Source of the DNA: Phoebastria nigripes
Lineage: Eukaryota > Chordata > Aves > Procellariiformes > Diomedeidae
Length of the DNA: 64,000 bases
Direction: 5' to 3'
Assembly: GCA_035582835.1 (NCBI GenBank)
Contig: JAYKAV010002662.1
Location: forward strand, 2,030,475 to 2,094,474
Below the pieces are notes generated by a model, which worked only from the letters and a program-made list of their open reading frames with translations, did no database searches and was not told the origin of the DNA. Positions 1 through 13,141 of the stretch are shown here, one piece after another (position 1 is the stretch's first letter; the number at the start of each line of letters is the position of its first letter). The translations under genes were made by a program, and so were the position numbers.

Positions 1-788
1 TGACGCCGGCTGAGACCCGCGGAGTTCAGCAGGCACTGGATCAAAGCTCCTGTTTCAGATCCAGCTGTCAGGAGGGATCCTCAATCTCTCGGTTGAGGGG
101 AAGAAAGTTTTGAAGCAAAACTGTCCTTAGAGAAGGGCTGTCCTAAAAAAGCCCCAAGGAAGGACTCTGTTGCTTCACTGAGGAAACCTTTGCAGTGTTA
201 GTGCATCTGCTCACCAGCAAGTCTTACACATTGACCATCCCCTCGGGGAGCTGAAGGGCAAGGGGTCAGAAAACTTTCTCATCAAGCCCCACTGTCCAAA
301 TAGACACCTAGATAACAAAAAAAGAAGTCTGGAACTTTTGGTAAACACTTTTAGGAAATTTTTGGTATCTTTTTTAAGGAATACTTCTATCGAAATGACC
401 TGTGGATCAGTGTGGGTAGCATGGATAGTATCTATTTTTTTCTTTGAAGTCCTTTTCTATTCCCAGCATTGTATTAGTTAAATCTACAAGCAGAGTACAC
501 TTGAAAAGTGAAATATGAATATAGTGGATGGGTTTCTTAGTATTAGCCAATCTGCAAATACTGGCTAGTATAAATGCGTTTCATAGTGTAAAAACGTGTT
601 TAATTCTGGAGGTTTGGGGTTTTTTTCGTTTTTTTTTTTTTTTCTTTTTGGCCTTTAAAGATATCCACACCTTTCTGCTACATCCGACAGAGGGTCATAA
701 TCTTAAAAACTCTCAGATTTTTCCTTCACAGTGCAAAGCAAAAGTTTATTGAAACTTTGCATGTAAGTGTCCATGAGTTCTGGAAGCA

Positions 789-808
789 TGTGTGTGTGTG
801 TGTGTGTG
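789..808. repeat. (TG)10 microsatellite
   Basis: Ten uninterrupted TG units, followed by an imperfect CA/TG-rich tail to about 825 that includes a GCATGCAC segment. It lies in the inferred intron. Confidence 0.9.
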
Positions 809-3800
809 CATGCACACGTGTGTATGTTGCATCACTGTATTCCACCTTCCTCGAGATAAATAGCAACGTTCACAATTGCAAGCTAAACTGCAGCATAGAG
901 CACGGAGGGTTTGGGATTTTTACATCTTACTGTACCTTAAAAGTACAGAAATGCGGATTTCTATTTAGCTGCACAATGTGTCCACGTAGGTGCTGGTGTG
1001 TGTATTAGTAGACAGAACAGGTAGCTGTCCATTTTATGCTGTACAGCAAGTAAATGTGGAATTAGACCTTTAGTGACATCTATTAGAGTCATGAGGGAGA
1101 GAATTGATGTAGAAAAATAGGCATTTTAGTGAAACGGAACATTATGAATAAAAGTTGATCTGAAAATATTAAGAAAACTTCCTCAAATTGTTTCAATAAT
1201 ATTGAAACATTATCATATGTAATATAAACATCGAGGATTCAGAGTGAAACAAAGTAGGAGGAAACAAAACCCGGTAGGAGAAGCAAACCAAAATACTGTT
1301 TTCACACTGTATCTTTTCATGAAATTTTCAATAAACATTAGAGTAACATTGTCACATTACCACAACATATTTGGATCACAGTGAAATAGCATAGTTCACT
1401 GCTAGTGTGTGCATTAAATAGAAGGCATGGAGTTGAGAAATGTATTAATTAGCTTTGTCACTAGTGTTTTCCAGGCTTTGACAAACAGCTGCTGCAAGGC
1501 ACTGCNGTTCCCCTGTGCATAGCCCTCATCAATGGTTTTCAACCTTTGTCCACAGGTTGAAAAGGGACTGAGGGTTCTGCTGCTGAAAAGGTTCAAACAA
1601 GAAATGAGTTCATGTATCCAGCAAAAAAATTTATCAAATTTCTAGTGAGGAAAATGTGTGCAGGGGGTTCCAACTCAAAGACTCAAAATACATTGGCATA
1701 ATAAATAAACAAAAATAGGAAGAAGCTCAACAGCAGAAATGATAATTGTGTAATGAGCTTTGCATTTGCTTTCCTGCAAAACCCTAATAAATTTGCGCAG
1801 CTGTAAATGTCTCCATAAGGAGCAGAGCCCTGAGAAAGCAGATCCCAAATGATTCAAAGAGCTGTCATTTTTAATGGTGCCCATTCCAAAGATGTATGGT
1901 CTCTGGACCCACAAAAAAATCTCTTGATCAACACGTAGGTTACTGCAGAAGATGTTCTTGCACCTGTAGGTCAGTATGAAATCCCAGTTCCCTGGAGATA
2001 GAGTTGTGAGCGTTATGGCTTGCTAACCTTTATATCAAGGGCANCCCTGTGGGACTCTGCAGAATAAACTTCCCCACTCACTCCCAGAAGCTTTAATCCT
2101 GCAAGCCCCAACTCCATGGGGGTCCTTACCTCCTTCCCTCCAGGATGGCCACGATAACCATGGCAGAGCTTGCAAAGGAAGGACAACGTGAACAAGAGCA
2201 AAATTTACATCCTTGAACTGAAAGGGCACAATTACGGTGAAGTATCTTTTTGTGTGGAGGGCATCATACAGAAATGAAACAAGAACTACCAAGGGTACGC
2301 TAAACATTTAAATCTATTCTAACTTTCCCCTAATTATAATCCATATTTTTACATATTTAAATATTTTAGCATGTACAAAGAGAATGTGTATGTATATTTA
2401 CTTCTCAGGAGAAGACAATGTACCCTGCTTCACTTTAAAGTTGTTGGCTGACCTGGAATTTAGCAGCCCTTTGGCAATGTTGCCAGAACCTGCCTTCCTC
2501 CTCATGCATGTAGATTTTTGTGCAATAACATGGGAGAAGAGGCAAAAGGAGATGCAGAAACAGGGAGTATATGTATGCATGCCTCTCAAGCGCATGGCTC
2601 GGTAAATCTACACGATCCTTACACATCCTTTACACTTTCTCTGTCAGTTGAAGATCCGGGACCATACTCTGTTCATCGTGTGCTCACATCAGTCCAGACC
2701 CATCCGTCATGACAGAGAGGCTAAAGGGAGGCTGGTCTCAAGAAAAAAACATCAACTCGAAGTTGTTGATCCCAATGGGGTATTTTAGGGTGATGATCAG
2801 CTCAGCTTACAGCTCCTGTACCAATGCCGGGCTCTTCCCAGAAAGTCACAAAAGTACTCTGAAGTAAGCCGTTGTGGCTATGAGAAATGGGCCCCACAGT
2901 GTTACACACAGCAGTTTGAAATTTCAGATGATGAGAAACCCTTCTGTGACTGCACATTTTCCTCTGAGTAATATAAATGTCTAAGTTTAAATTTCAGCTG
3001 CCATTCCTATTATCAAAGCTTACACTGGCAGCAGCCATCTTCCTGAAAGCTACCAATTTGTGGCACTGTCATTGAGAGGGTTTCGAAGGAGNGAGACCAC
3101 GTAATAGCTTCTAAATCTCCTTTGATTACTGAGATGCAAGTGAGATTCTCTGCCAGCTCGGAGAGCCAGGAGACACATGCCTGTAGCCCCCACACATGGT
3201 GAGATGGTCAGAAAGAAAAGCTGAACAATAAAAGTCAGCACAGGTGCAAAAAGCTGGCAGAAGAGGAGTGAGGCTGAGAAGGGTCCACCTTGAACTTAAT
3301 TAATTCATCTTTTTTGTGTGATACATGCGTTGATGCCAGTCACTGCAACATTTTTGCTAAGGGCTTTACCTAACCCCCTTCCTTGCTCTGCTCATAGTGC
3401 TGGGGAAGTCTCTCCTTGTCAGTCNACAAGATTTCTTCAGGATTTGATGAGAAGTTTAACCTTACAATTAGAACAAGAATAATCACAACAAAAATATCAT
3501 CCATCTGGTCATACTTCGGACATGGTGTCCAAATAACCTTCTATTACATTAAAACTGTCTTCCATTTTTCCTCTGTCTTTGAGACGTGTAATTTAAATAT
3601 GGGTTGTCCTAGCAGGAAAACAGGTNCCAAAAGCTCAGCAGCAACCACAGCAACATGCTGGTTGAATCTTCTCAAGGTTCTTTTGGGTTCTCGTTTTGNC
3701 TTCCTAAATGATTAAAATGTGGAATTATTTTCTTGAACCTCTGTACAGTGTCTTGTAATTGCTTATAAAGATCATCTTTTCATATGTGATGTCAACTTTC

Positions 3801-5539
3801 AGTCTCCTGAAGGAGTAAGAACCAGATTATGGGGACAGTAAAGTGATGGAACAATTCAGCGTGCACAGTCCAGTCCACCTGACACAGAGGATCCTACCAG
3901 AACTTACCTGTAATTTAATTATTACTGTAAGTTTCATACATCAGAGGGGTTCGTACCATTTACATTAGACATATAAGTCCAAAGCTTAAATCTTCAAAAT
4001 TCCTACTTTAGTATTTCTAAACCTTCAAGGTGCCCACAGCTGTAGCCCAGAAAGGTGTGTGACTTTTTCAGTGACATCACTTTGTAGTTCAGAGGAATCC
4101 TGCGATAGACTAAAAGGAGGTTCCAGATTGGTAAAGCTGGGTGTCCTGAATCAGTCCCCAAAGTATGGTGTCCATTATACCATTGAACTCACTCAACTTA
4201 CACCATTGAACTCTATCTTGTTTCTATTACCCCAGNCCTCAACAACGTCCAGGTCTTTCTGCACGGTATCTGGATCCTTTTCTTCATTGATGAGTTCCTA
4301 NGGTCAGCAAAATTCATTAGCACAACCTCAGAAAATGGCTTTACCCTTTCCTTGTTTTTTGAGTCAGCCCAACAAGGCTGTTACTGCTTTCTCCCCCTTC
4401 TTAAATTTAATTACTTGATGTCCTGCCTTACTTAAACTACTGCCCTCGACTTGATCTGTCTATAGCATGCCACTGAGAAGAAAATCCATGCTGCGGTGGC
4501 TGGTGGCTCTTGGCCACATCTCACATTCACCCCCTCTGCAGTGACAGAGCCAGGCACGGATGCTGCAGAGATAACACCTTTGTATTTTCACATGCAGCGC
4601 AGTGCCGAGCCAGCAGCACTTGCCTGCTTGTCTTCAGAAAATGCCATTACTGATTTGTTCCGACNGAGTGGCTAATTGGGTCATATGGAAAGTGCTGGCT
4701 GCCTGCTGCTGGGACGGAGCGTTTTGCAGCTTCTTACCCCTTCCTTGACACCAGGCACGCATGCCGCGGGACTGCTGCCTTTCCGTGCGCGGNGGCCAGG
4801 TCCCAGCTCCCACCATGGCTGATTTGTGCCATCCTGAGACTGCAAAGNCGGTGGAGGGCTGGCCCATCCTCTTGCCCGAGGTTTACCCCTGGCTGTGGAA
4901 ATCCTTAAATAGCAGAGAATTGTTGTTGTGCCTGCTAGGGCTCACCTTCCCGTGACAGGGGAATATTGCCTGTGGGAAGGGGACAGTGTCTTTCATTGCC
5001 TCTCAGGGTTTCCCAGTTTCCCACCTGCACAGCTGCACTTCTCTGTACTCTTCCTAGACCCCTCCAAGGCAGAGCAGCACCTCTGCTGTGATTTTCAAGA
5101 GGTTTGGGTCTGGTTCTGCACAGAGGACCCGAGGGGTGTACATTGCCTGGCTTTTTCACACAGGGCAAGTATTCATTGCTCCAGAGCACACCCTGCTTTC
5201 TCAGTCATATTCACATTTTTTTTTTTTCTCAGTTGGCCCTTCTCCCCTCGTGTATACCCTCGTCTGGGCTCTACCAAACGCATCTGCCAGGAAAACCAGT
5301 TTTCCAGACTTTTGATGAGTAACTGCCTCTGTACATGTCAATGACAGAGCTGGCTGCCACCACAGTCTCTATTCAACGGTACAGTTTCTATAGTGCTCTG
5401 AACTGGATCAAGCCTCCAAGCTTTTATTCTCTTCTTCCCCATATGTATTTCAGAATTACTGACTGACTTATTTTATTTCATTTGACAAGGTGAAACTATT
5501 TCTCATAGCTTTTTTTTGCATGTTTCTACCAGTAAGAGA

Positions 5540-5650
5540 TTCGTAATTTTGAGACCAGAGAGGACCGTTGGGATCATCATGGTTTAGCTTTCTCATAACA
5601 CTGAGTCAAAGACTTCAACCAATAATTTCTGCACAGAGCCTGTAAGTTTA
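5540..5650 (-). repeat. Old CR1-like LINE 3' fragment, antisense
   Basis: The stretch resembles, by eye, the reverse complement of the 3' end of sauropsid CR1 LINEs: an AGAGGACCGTTGGGATCATC-like block, then a segment ending CAATAATTTCTGCACAGAGCC. The weaker similarity may run on to about 5790. It is heavily mutated, so an old insertion. The family was judged from memory of CR1 consensus wording, without alignment. Confidence 0.55.
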
Positions 5651-8600
5651 TTTTAGCTATGATACATCATTTGTAAGACAGAGAAAAGAATGAAATGTCT
5701 CAGGTAACAGAGAGTTCACCATCTGCATCTGGATCCACATCTGTTTCCTTTGTATACAGTGGAAATTTTACTGTACAATTTCTGTGCATTACAGACCTGC
5801 TCCTAAACCTGTAAAAGTCAATAGAATTATTCCAGATTCACATAAGTGTAGCTGAAATTATTGAAAATTGCCATTAAAAAGCCAGTGCATAAAGATTTTG
5901 ATATAAAATTGTTTGTGACAATGTCTTATGCTCCTAATAATTCTAACGTCTATAAATCAGAGCTACTATGAAGTCATGTGTTTATTTGACAGGGTACATC
6001 ATTAATTTCAGCCTTTTACTGCAGGAAATATACTTTATTGTCAGGAACCATAATGCCCTTTCAAACAGCATTTATATTCCATCTGTTTTCAGTTCCAGTC
6101 TGTGGGACACGTTCTCTTTTAGTGCAACTGGACAAAATACCTTTGAAGTCAGTTGATGACTCCCAAGTTCTTACTGGCAGGAGGGCGAGCCCATGTGTAT
6201 ACATGTGTGCAGCATGCAATAAATCTTACAGCATTCTTCTTGTCAGCTTTATTTGGGCAAATATTTTTCTGATCATTAAGTAAGATAGCAGGGCTTTTTC
6301 ATTATTATTACATACATAGTTTGCCTGGATTTCTCCCTTTTGTATGTTTTGCTTTGCATTTCTTGAAAACTGCATAGATTTCCTAATTATTTTTAATAAT
6401 AGAATAAAATACAATACTTCAGTATTTATTGTCTTTGGAAGATTAACAGCAAGGCCATTAGAAAAAGGAAAAGGACTGTAAATCACAGCAGCAGATTTAA
6501 AGCACCTATGTCTGCATCTTTGCTTTTACATATAGAATAGATGTTTGCATTTATTTTGTTTCAGTACAATGGGGCAGAAGGAGAAGACTCCGTGTCAGAC
6601 CTCTGCTGACGTGATTAGAGCAGTCACACTGCAAACAAAGGTTTTAGGGTGCTTATTCAGTGCGCAGTGGCAGGGAAATATATTTGTCCACAGCATAATG
6701 CCTAAGGTGCAGGAAACACAGGGAGCTGATGGAGGAGAGAAAGAGGGGGGAGGGGGGAAAAAAAAAAAAAAGCTTGGCATTGAAAGAACCGATATCAGGC
6801 GTAGCGGACTTGACAACATGCATTTGGACAAGTGCCCAGACCATGGACTACGCGTCAGTCACAGCCTACTGGGTGCCATTTCCCAGTATCCATATCCCTC
6901 CCTGGAGCAAAATGCTGCCCAGAAATGAGCATTTCTCACTATTTCTCCCTTTGGTAAAGAAAACGCTGACATTTAACATTTTGGACAAAATGAACAGCAG
7001 CCAGTTCCCCAACCGCTCCTGTGCCAAGTGAGACAGTGTGTGCGTGCATGTGTCGGGGGGCGGTGGAATTATTCCCATGGTCCAAAATAACAAAATTTAA
7101 AATAATGGCTATTTTGTTGCTATTGCCTGTAATAATATGAGCCTTCCTTAATGATCAAAATATTAACGCCTTATTTGGGTGAAAGGTTCTGGGTTATTTC
7201 AGGCACTCTCACTCGCTGCACTTTGAGGCAAACTTCCAAAATTTAAACTTCCATCAGAGGAGCCCATTAGTTTGAGTTCTTCGTATTATACTGTGGACNG
7301 ATCCCAATTACCAAAAGAAACATTAAGTAGATTGTGATTAAACTTCAAAATGCAATTTAGCAGAAGGTATTAGCTTGAACTCTGAACAATGAACACTTAT
7401 GAAACACTTTCACTGCCTATTTAAGCCTATTGAATTGATAACAGGCTAAATTAACTTTGGCAGTCCATCTTTTTGCCAAGTTCTCCCACTTGGACTAATT
7501 TTAAGAGTCAACCCTTGGAATAATGAATCAATGTTTTATTGTGGGCAGTGTGTTGTCCAGTATGGGAAAAGATCTTAGGCCAGCAAGGCAGAAGCCATTA
7601 GAAATAACGTGCCTTGCTCCTCCGCGGCCAGAGTTCAAACGCTTAAAATGTTCTGGATTAATCTGAGAAGGAGCACGGCTAAACTGTTGTTTCCCTCCTT
7701 GAGGGACAACGTTTGGAAAAGCATCCAGCACTTGTGCAGAGACCAGCAGTTAGTGGCTGTGATGATGTTTGTCTGGCAAAGTTTTAGTTCACCTTTATTC
7801 GAAATGAAAGAAAATACCAGGGCAGGCTGGTTCCAGGGGAGTTTTTGCTGTTAACAGCCTCTGCTGAGCAGCTGTGGTTTCTGGCCAGCCTTAGCCTTAG
7901 CCATTCTGAATTTTAAGGGCCAGATTCTGGTATTTTTATCCAGCTAAGTACTCACAGGTGCATTATTTTTTTAGAACAAGTACTGCAGTTTCCTTCCAAA
8001 TACCCTGTGACTTTCAGGGGGAAAAAAATGTGTTTGTTAGGTCCATCAGGAGGACAAGTTCTGTGTTTAGCTACATAGCTGCAAATTCAGACTACAATGG
8101 CCTTAACTCTGACAGGTGACAGCTCAGTTGGAAACTCCCTTGGGATCTGTGGACATCCAAGTTGGGGGCATAATTTCATCTACCCAGGAGCTGGGCAACA
8201 GGCCTATTCTGAACTCGGAGACTATTGTGTTTAACCTGTTTTGCCAACGTTGCTCTTCTGCATGCATGCGTTAGTGATTCGGGTTTTAATAAAGGCTGGG
8301 TCATCAAGAAAAAGAAAAAAAATCCAGATGGATTCACATGGCAAATACAAGCAGCACCTTCTAACTCTGACGTTTTACTGCTCCCTTCGCACCAGATTGT
8401 TTCTGGTTTTTGTATAGATGAATGGCAAGAGAAAAGACTGGGAGGGGTAGATAAGGGCTGAAAAACTGAACAAAAATCAGTCTGCTAAGCTAGCCTGATG
8501 TCTGGTTGTTTCTGCTGAAGTGGAATGATGGACCAGGTGGCGTAGGATGGAGAGCGGGGATGATTAGTCTGAAATAATCAAGTTTAGACTTTCCCGTTTT

Positions 8601-11600
8601 CATACCCTCTCTGAGGAATTTGCAGCTCTTAAATTATGTACGTGTTGCAAACTTAAAGTAGGACTTCACACGCTTTACATCAGTATTGCAAACTCTGTAG
8701 TCTGCTAATAAACTGCACTTGTAAAGGAACGTAGAGTAGCACGAGTCCTCTCTGTGTCTTAGCTACAATCCCAGNGCTGTGGTGTGGTATCACTCCAGGT
8801 TTTCCTCTGCTTTCTCTTAGTACCAACTCTGCTTTACAGAAGCAATTCTTCAAACNGTGGTAGAGAGATTCTCAAATGTGCACACTTAAAATTGACAGCT
8901 GCACACCAGCCCTCTTTTATTCCTAGCAGAATAAGTGAAATTAATCTTCCCCTTCTCGTATTANGGAAGCAAGGGGATTTTCCTGATGTATTTGGTGATT
9001 TTTCTTCTCATGCTAAATGTGCAGAAAGATAAATCCACTGATTTTATTGGTGCTACAAGGATTTACATTTATTTGTGAAAGAGGAGAACCAAGATCATAA
9101 ACGATCTGTTCTGGTAATAAGAACCCCCGATTCATTTTCCCAGTTTGTGGTTATTTATTTCTCTCCCATTTTAGCTCAGATTTTTCAAGGCTTTTCAGAA
9201 AGACTGAATTCAGCATAGCTGAGAGTTGTCAGCCCGACAGCTCTGCAGACTGTAGTCTCCTGTTTACTTTACACACGAAACAGGTGCCACCCAGGCAGTA
9301 ATGCAAGCTCGCCGTATTTCAGCAGCATTGCAATCTGCTTGCTTCTCCACTTATGTAGAGGTAGGATATAAACAGTTCAGTTTTCACGATCATTTACTTC
9401 TTGGCTTCTTTGCAGAGGAAGGGTGCCAGTTACTAGATGCAAACTGTTGCTGGGAAAGGATGCCAATTGCTACCAGGCACGGTAATTTTATGAAATCCAT
9501 AGCTGTCTGCAAGGAGGAACACAAACATCAACAATTACTTTACAGAGTAAACAGTCCTCTCGTAACTACGTGTGTCACGCTGCTGAACTGGGTTTGCTAT
9601 ACGTGAAGAGCTCCTCAGACTCCTATTATGGTATCCGAAAACTGGCTATAGGAATCTTTTCAGGTTAAAATGTGTTGTCATCCATTAAATTACTAATTGC
9701 TGCTCTATTGAGCTGTATTTCTCGAGGAGGCTCGATTTCATAGTGTCAGTCCTCTATGAATGGCTAAAGCAGCGATATTTCTGTTGTCAGCATCCTTGTC
9801 TGCTGCTGATGCTTCCTCTGACAGGCAGTGTCCCGTAGGGTCCCACCTGTGTGGCCAAGTGTGTGCAGACTTGTATGTGGGGGGACCAGGACAAGCCTCC
9901 ACCGCTTTGAGTCTGCACTTGGAAATGTCCTGACCACCTAATTCCTGGAAAGTGATGGCAGAACCTGGACAGCCATGAAATCCCATTAGTGTCTCAAAAT
10001 TGGCTTCAGAGAGACAGAGGGACGCATGAGCCTGGTGAGGAGCAGAGAAGTTACATAGGGTTGAAGCTTCCCATTGCGCCAAGCAATGTGCTTGAGCAAA
10101 GGGCAGTTTGCATTTGCACTGTCCCACCNGAGACAGGGGATACCCTGTACACCTCATAAAATAACTTAAATCAACTTTATCCTGCCACATCCTTCATCCT
10201 TGCTTGCTGGCTCTGCAGTGACAGTTGCAAGGGGGAAGGGCTCCAGGGCCAATTCCCATTTCTTGCCTCCCCACCTGCTTGGGAGAGGAAGCTTGCTGCT
10301 ATCAAAGGCTTTGCACGTCTTCTTTCCCACAACAGCCGTGGCCAGGGAATCAGGGAACAAATGTTACAAGCCAGGGTCATGATCTAGGGAGTGAGTGAAG
10401 CATCAGGAGAACCCATTTGAGTTGATCACCATCTGAAAGGCAAGTCCTGGGATCCTCTTTCTAAATTTGTTTGCACAGGGTGGAAAAAATGATATTTCCG
10501 TGGGGAAGGAATAAAGTGAATCCGTGCTGATGACAGGTATTTGTCTTGTTTTGCCAACAGCAAGTTCTCCTTCCAAAGGAGCGGCATTTGCACTAATCCC
10601 CATTTGAGCCTGAAACAATTAGCNGATCTGTGCTTTTCAGAGGCAGAACGCAGTGTGGAGCCTTTGTATTTATTTGTGTCAGCAAAGAAGTATGTGGGTC
10701 CGTGCACAAACACACTTGAGATGTCGCCCAGATTATGCTCTATTTTCAATCTGGTTGCTACAACTAACCTGCAGCATGCAAGGGGACAACACTGGGTCCA
10801 TCCTCCTCCATGTGCTAATTACTGGTACGGTGTTGGCAGATCCCTTCTTTTTAGGGCCCAGATCAGAGCAGAGGTGAGCAAACTTTTGGTTTATGCTCTA
10901 AAGGAGCTGAGGTCCGTCCTGGGCTCCAACCCTCCGTTCGCATGTACAAAGTTTTTATATTGCTGAATGGTTTTACTTTATAAATTATGAAAACAACTGA
11001 ATCAATAAATATTAACATAATATGTATTGCCTTGGCAACATGGCACTTGATACAAAAATCAAAAACAAATTATATAAACCACCCACGGTGGGGAGCTTTA
11101 CAGGAGATAAACTTGCTGCCGTTGCTGCCAGGGAACGAATCATCTGGAATCAGAACAAAAGTAAACAGTCCGAAGTTAAACAACATAAACCAAAGGCACC
11201 TTTCCCCAGACAGGTCTGTGCTGATCTTCAGGTGCTGTGTGCTGGAAATGAGACTGTTGCATCCCATGAGAGTGGCTTACCAGGGCTGGCATCAGTTGCT
11301 GGTAAAAACCCAGCTGATTCCCTAACACTCCTTTTGGGATCGGTCTATACGCACCAGATTCTTTTGAAGAGTCTAATTCTCTTAGAGATTTTCTCCCACC
11401 TTATAAATTTGCAGGACAAGTCTGAAAACACATGGTGATGAACCAAAGCATTGTCCGAGCACATGCGTACGTTGTCCCCATTGGATAATTTGCCAGGATA
11501 TATTTCATCAGTTTTAATTAATGTTAACTCGTCGGATGCTTGGTAAAAGTGTGATTTCTGGGAAGTAGCTGGGTCCGTGTTTCCTGGAGTTTAGTCTCTA

Positions 11601-12926
11601 GGAAAGTATTGCTAAGTCTTGGTACCACACGGAGGGGTTAGTAACTAGAGAATTGGTGTGTTAGAGGGGTTAGTAAATAGGGAGTTGCATTTGACTCTAG
11701 CTTAGGGCAATAATTTGCTTAACAACTTGAGTATTCGTCAGATCAACTGAGTTCCACAGTCTGTTCTCATACACTGCATAGTTTCTAACGAATCTGAGTG
11801 CACAACCTTTCTGCATAAATGAACTTGAGATGTCACCTCCGATTGCATTGCACTTTTAACATGAAACAATTGTTTCTGTTGTTTTAGTGCTATAACCAAT
11901 ATCATGCCATTGAGATTACTTGATACTAAGTTAATGCACATTGCATTAAAAAAAACCTTTTTATGGCTGAGCGCCTACTATGACTTGTGCATACTGTGCC
12001 TTCCACGTTACCTTCTCCCCTGAATATTACACGATTTCCAAAGATGTGCCTTAGAGTGTTACTTTTTGACAGGGACGGAACTGTAACTCGATGATTATGG
12101 AACAATCTCTGACCTGTGAAGATCAGTGCTAAACTGTGCCTAGAAATTGTATGTAACACATTCTTATGCAGAGGGTACAGGCTTGGACATGCATAATTTA
12201 ATTTATTAAAGTTAGAATGTATTTTAGACCACATGCCCTCTGAAACAGGAAACAAGTAATTTGATTTTAAATTAATTTGCTAGAAACACAGAACGACATT
12301 TGAAAGGACTGGTACAAACCTGAGAGTCTGAAAGTATTTATACAGAGAGCAATTTGCTTAACCAACTGCTTCCTTTGTGTCATCTGTTCTTTCAGATAGT
12401 TATATTTGGAATAAAGTGTTTTTCTGCTCCTGGTACCTCTTGAGGGACTTCCTGTGGTGATGTGGCTTTAGAATTGAGGCAGGTAGGCTGCGGCTCCCTG
12501 GGGAAGGGAAACTCATTTAATACATGAATAATGTCGAATGTCAGTCAAGCCAAGGGGAAAAAAAAGGTGGACAAGTGAAAAATAAATAGGTTTGAATAAT
12601 TACCGTTGAAATCCTGTTACGCTTGTAATTTTTTTCTCAGCATGGAAGTCCTTCTGTAAGCAATTCAGCACAAGCCTTTGAAACCGGCTAGAGTGTCCTG
12701 GTTTTGGCTGGGATAGAGTTAATTTTCTTCCTAGTAGCTGGTATAGCGCTGTGTTTTGGATTTAGTATGAGAATAATGTTGATAACACACTGATGTTTTA
12801 GTTGTTCCTAAGCAGGGCTTACACTAAATCAAGGACTTTTCAGCTTCTCATGCTCTACCAACTGAGAGGCTAGAGATGCACAAGAAGTTGGGAGGGGGCA
12901 CAGCCAGGACAGCTGACCCAAACTGG

Positions 12927-12971
12927 CCAATGGGGTATTCCATACCATATGACGTCATGCTCGGTATATGA
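12927..12971 (+). promoter_or_regulatory. LTR copy 1 core promoter: CCAAT, CRE and TATA-like box
   Basis: A CCAAT box sits at 12927-12931, a perfect TGACGTCA cAMP-response element at 12950-12957, and a GTATATGA TATA-like box at about 12964-12971. This is the normal spacing of a U3 promoter. The TATA-like box is degenerate compared with copy 2. Whether the LTR is still transcribed cannot be read from the sequence. Confidence 0.65.
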
Positions 12972-13135
12972 ACTAGGGGAAAACTGGCTGGGGGGCCGCT
13001 GCTCGGGGACTGGCTGGGCATCGGTCAGCGAGTGGTGAGCAATTGCATCGTGCATCACTTGCTTTGTATATTCTTTTTCAATTTATTATTATTATTATTA
13101 TTACTACTACTATTTTATTTTATTTTATTTCAATT

Positions 13136-13141
13136 ATTAAA
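13136..13141 (+). terminator. LTR copy 1 polyadenylation signal (ATTAAA)
   Basis: An ATTAAA hexamer lies about 130 bp before the LTR end and is followed by a T-rich CTGTTCTTATCTC segment, as expected for the R region of an LTR. It is in the same orientation as the channel gene, so it could in principle cause premature polyadenylation. No direct evidence of use. Confidence 0.5.

Noticed and set aside
1..117. Open frame in the third phase from the window edge (TPAETRGVQQALDQ...)
   Set aside because: No donor site closes it and the product does not match the channel linker or any protein I recognise. Short edge frames are expected by chance.
10682..10872. Possible exon between an acceptor-like TTTGTGTCAG and a donor AGAG|GTGAGC
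   Set aside because: The frame is open, but the product is hydrophobic and cysteine-rich, unlike the acidic channel linker, and its length does not fit the missing 162-nt exon.
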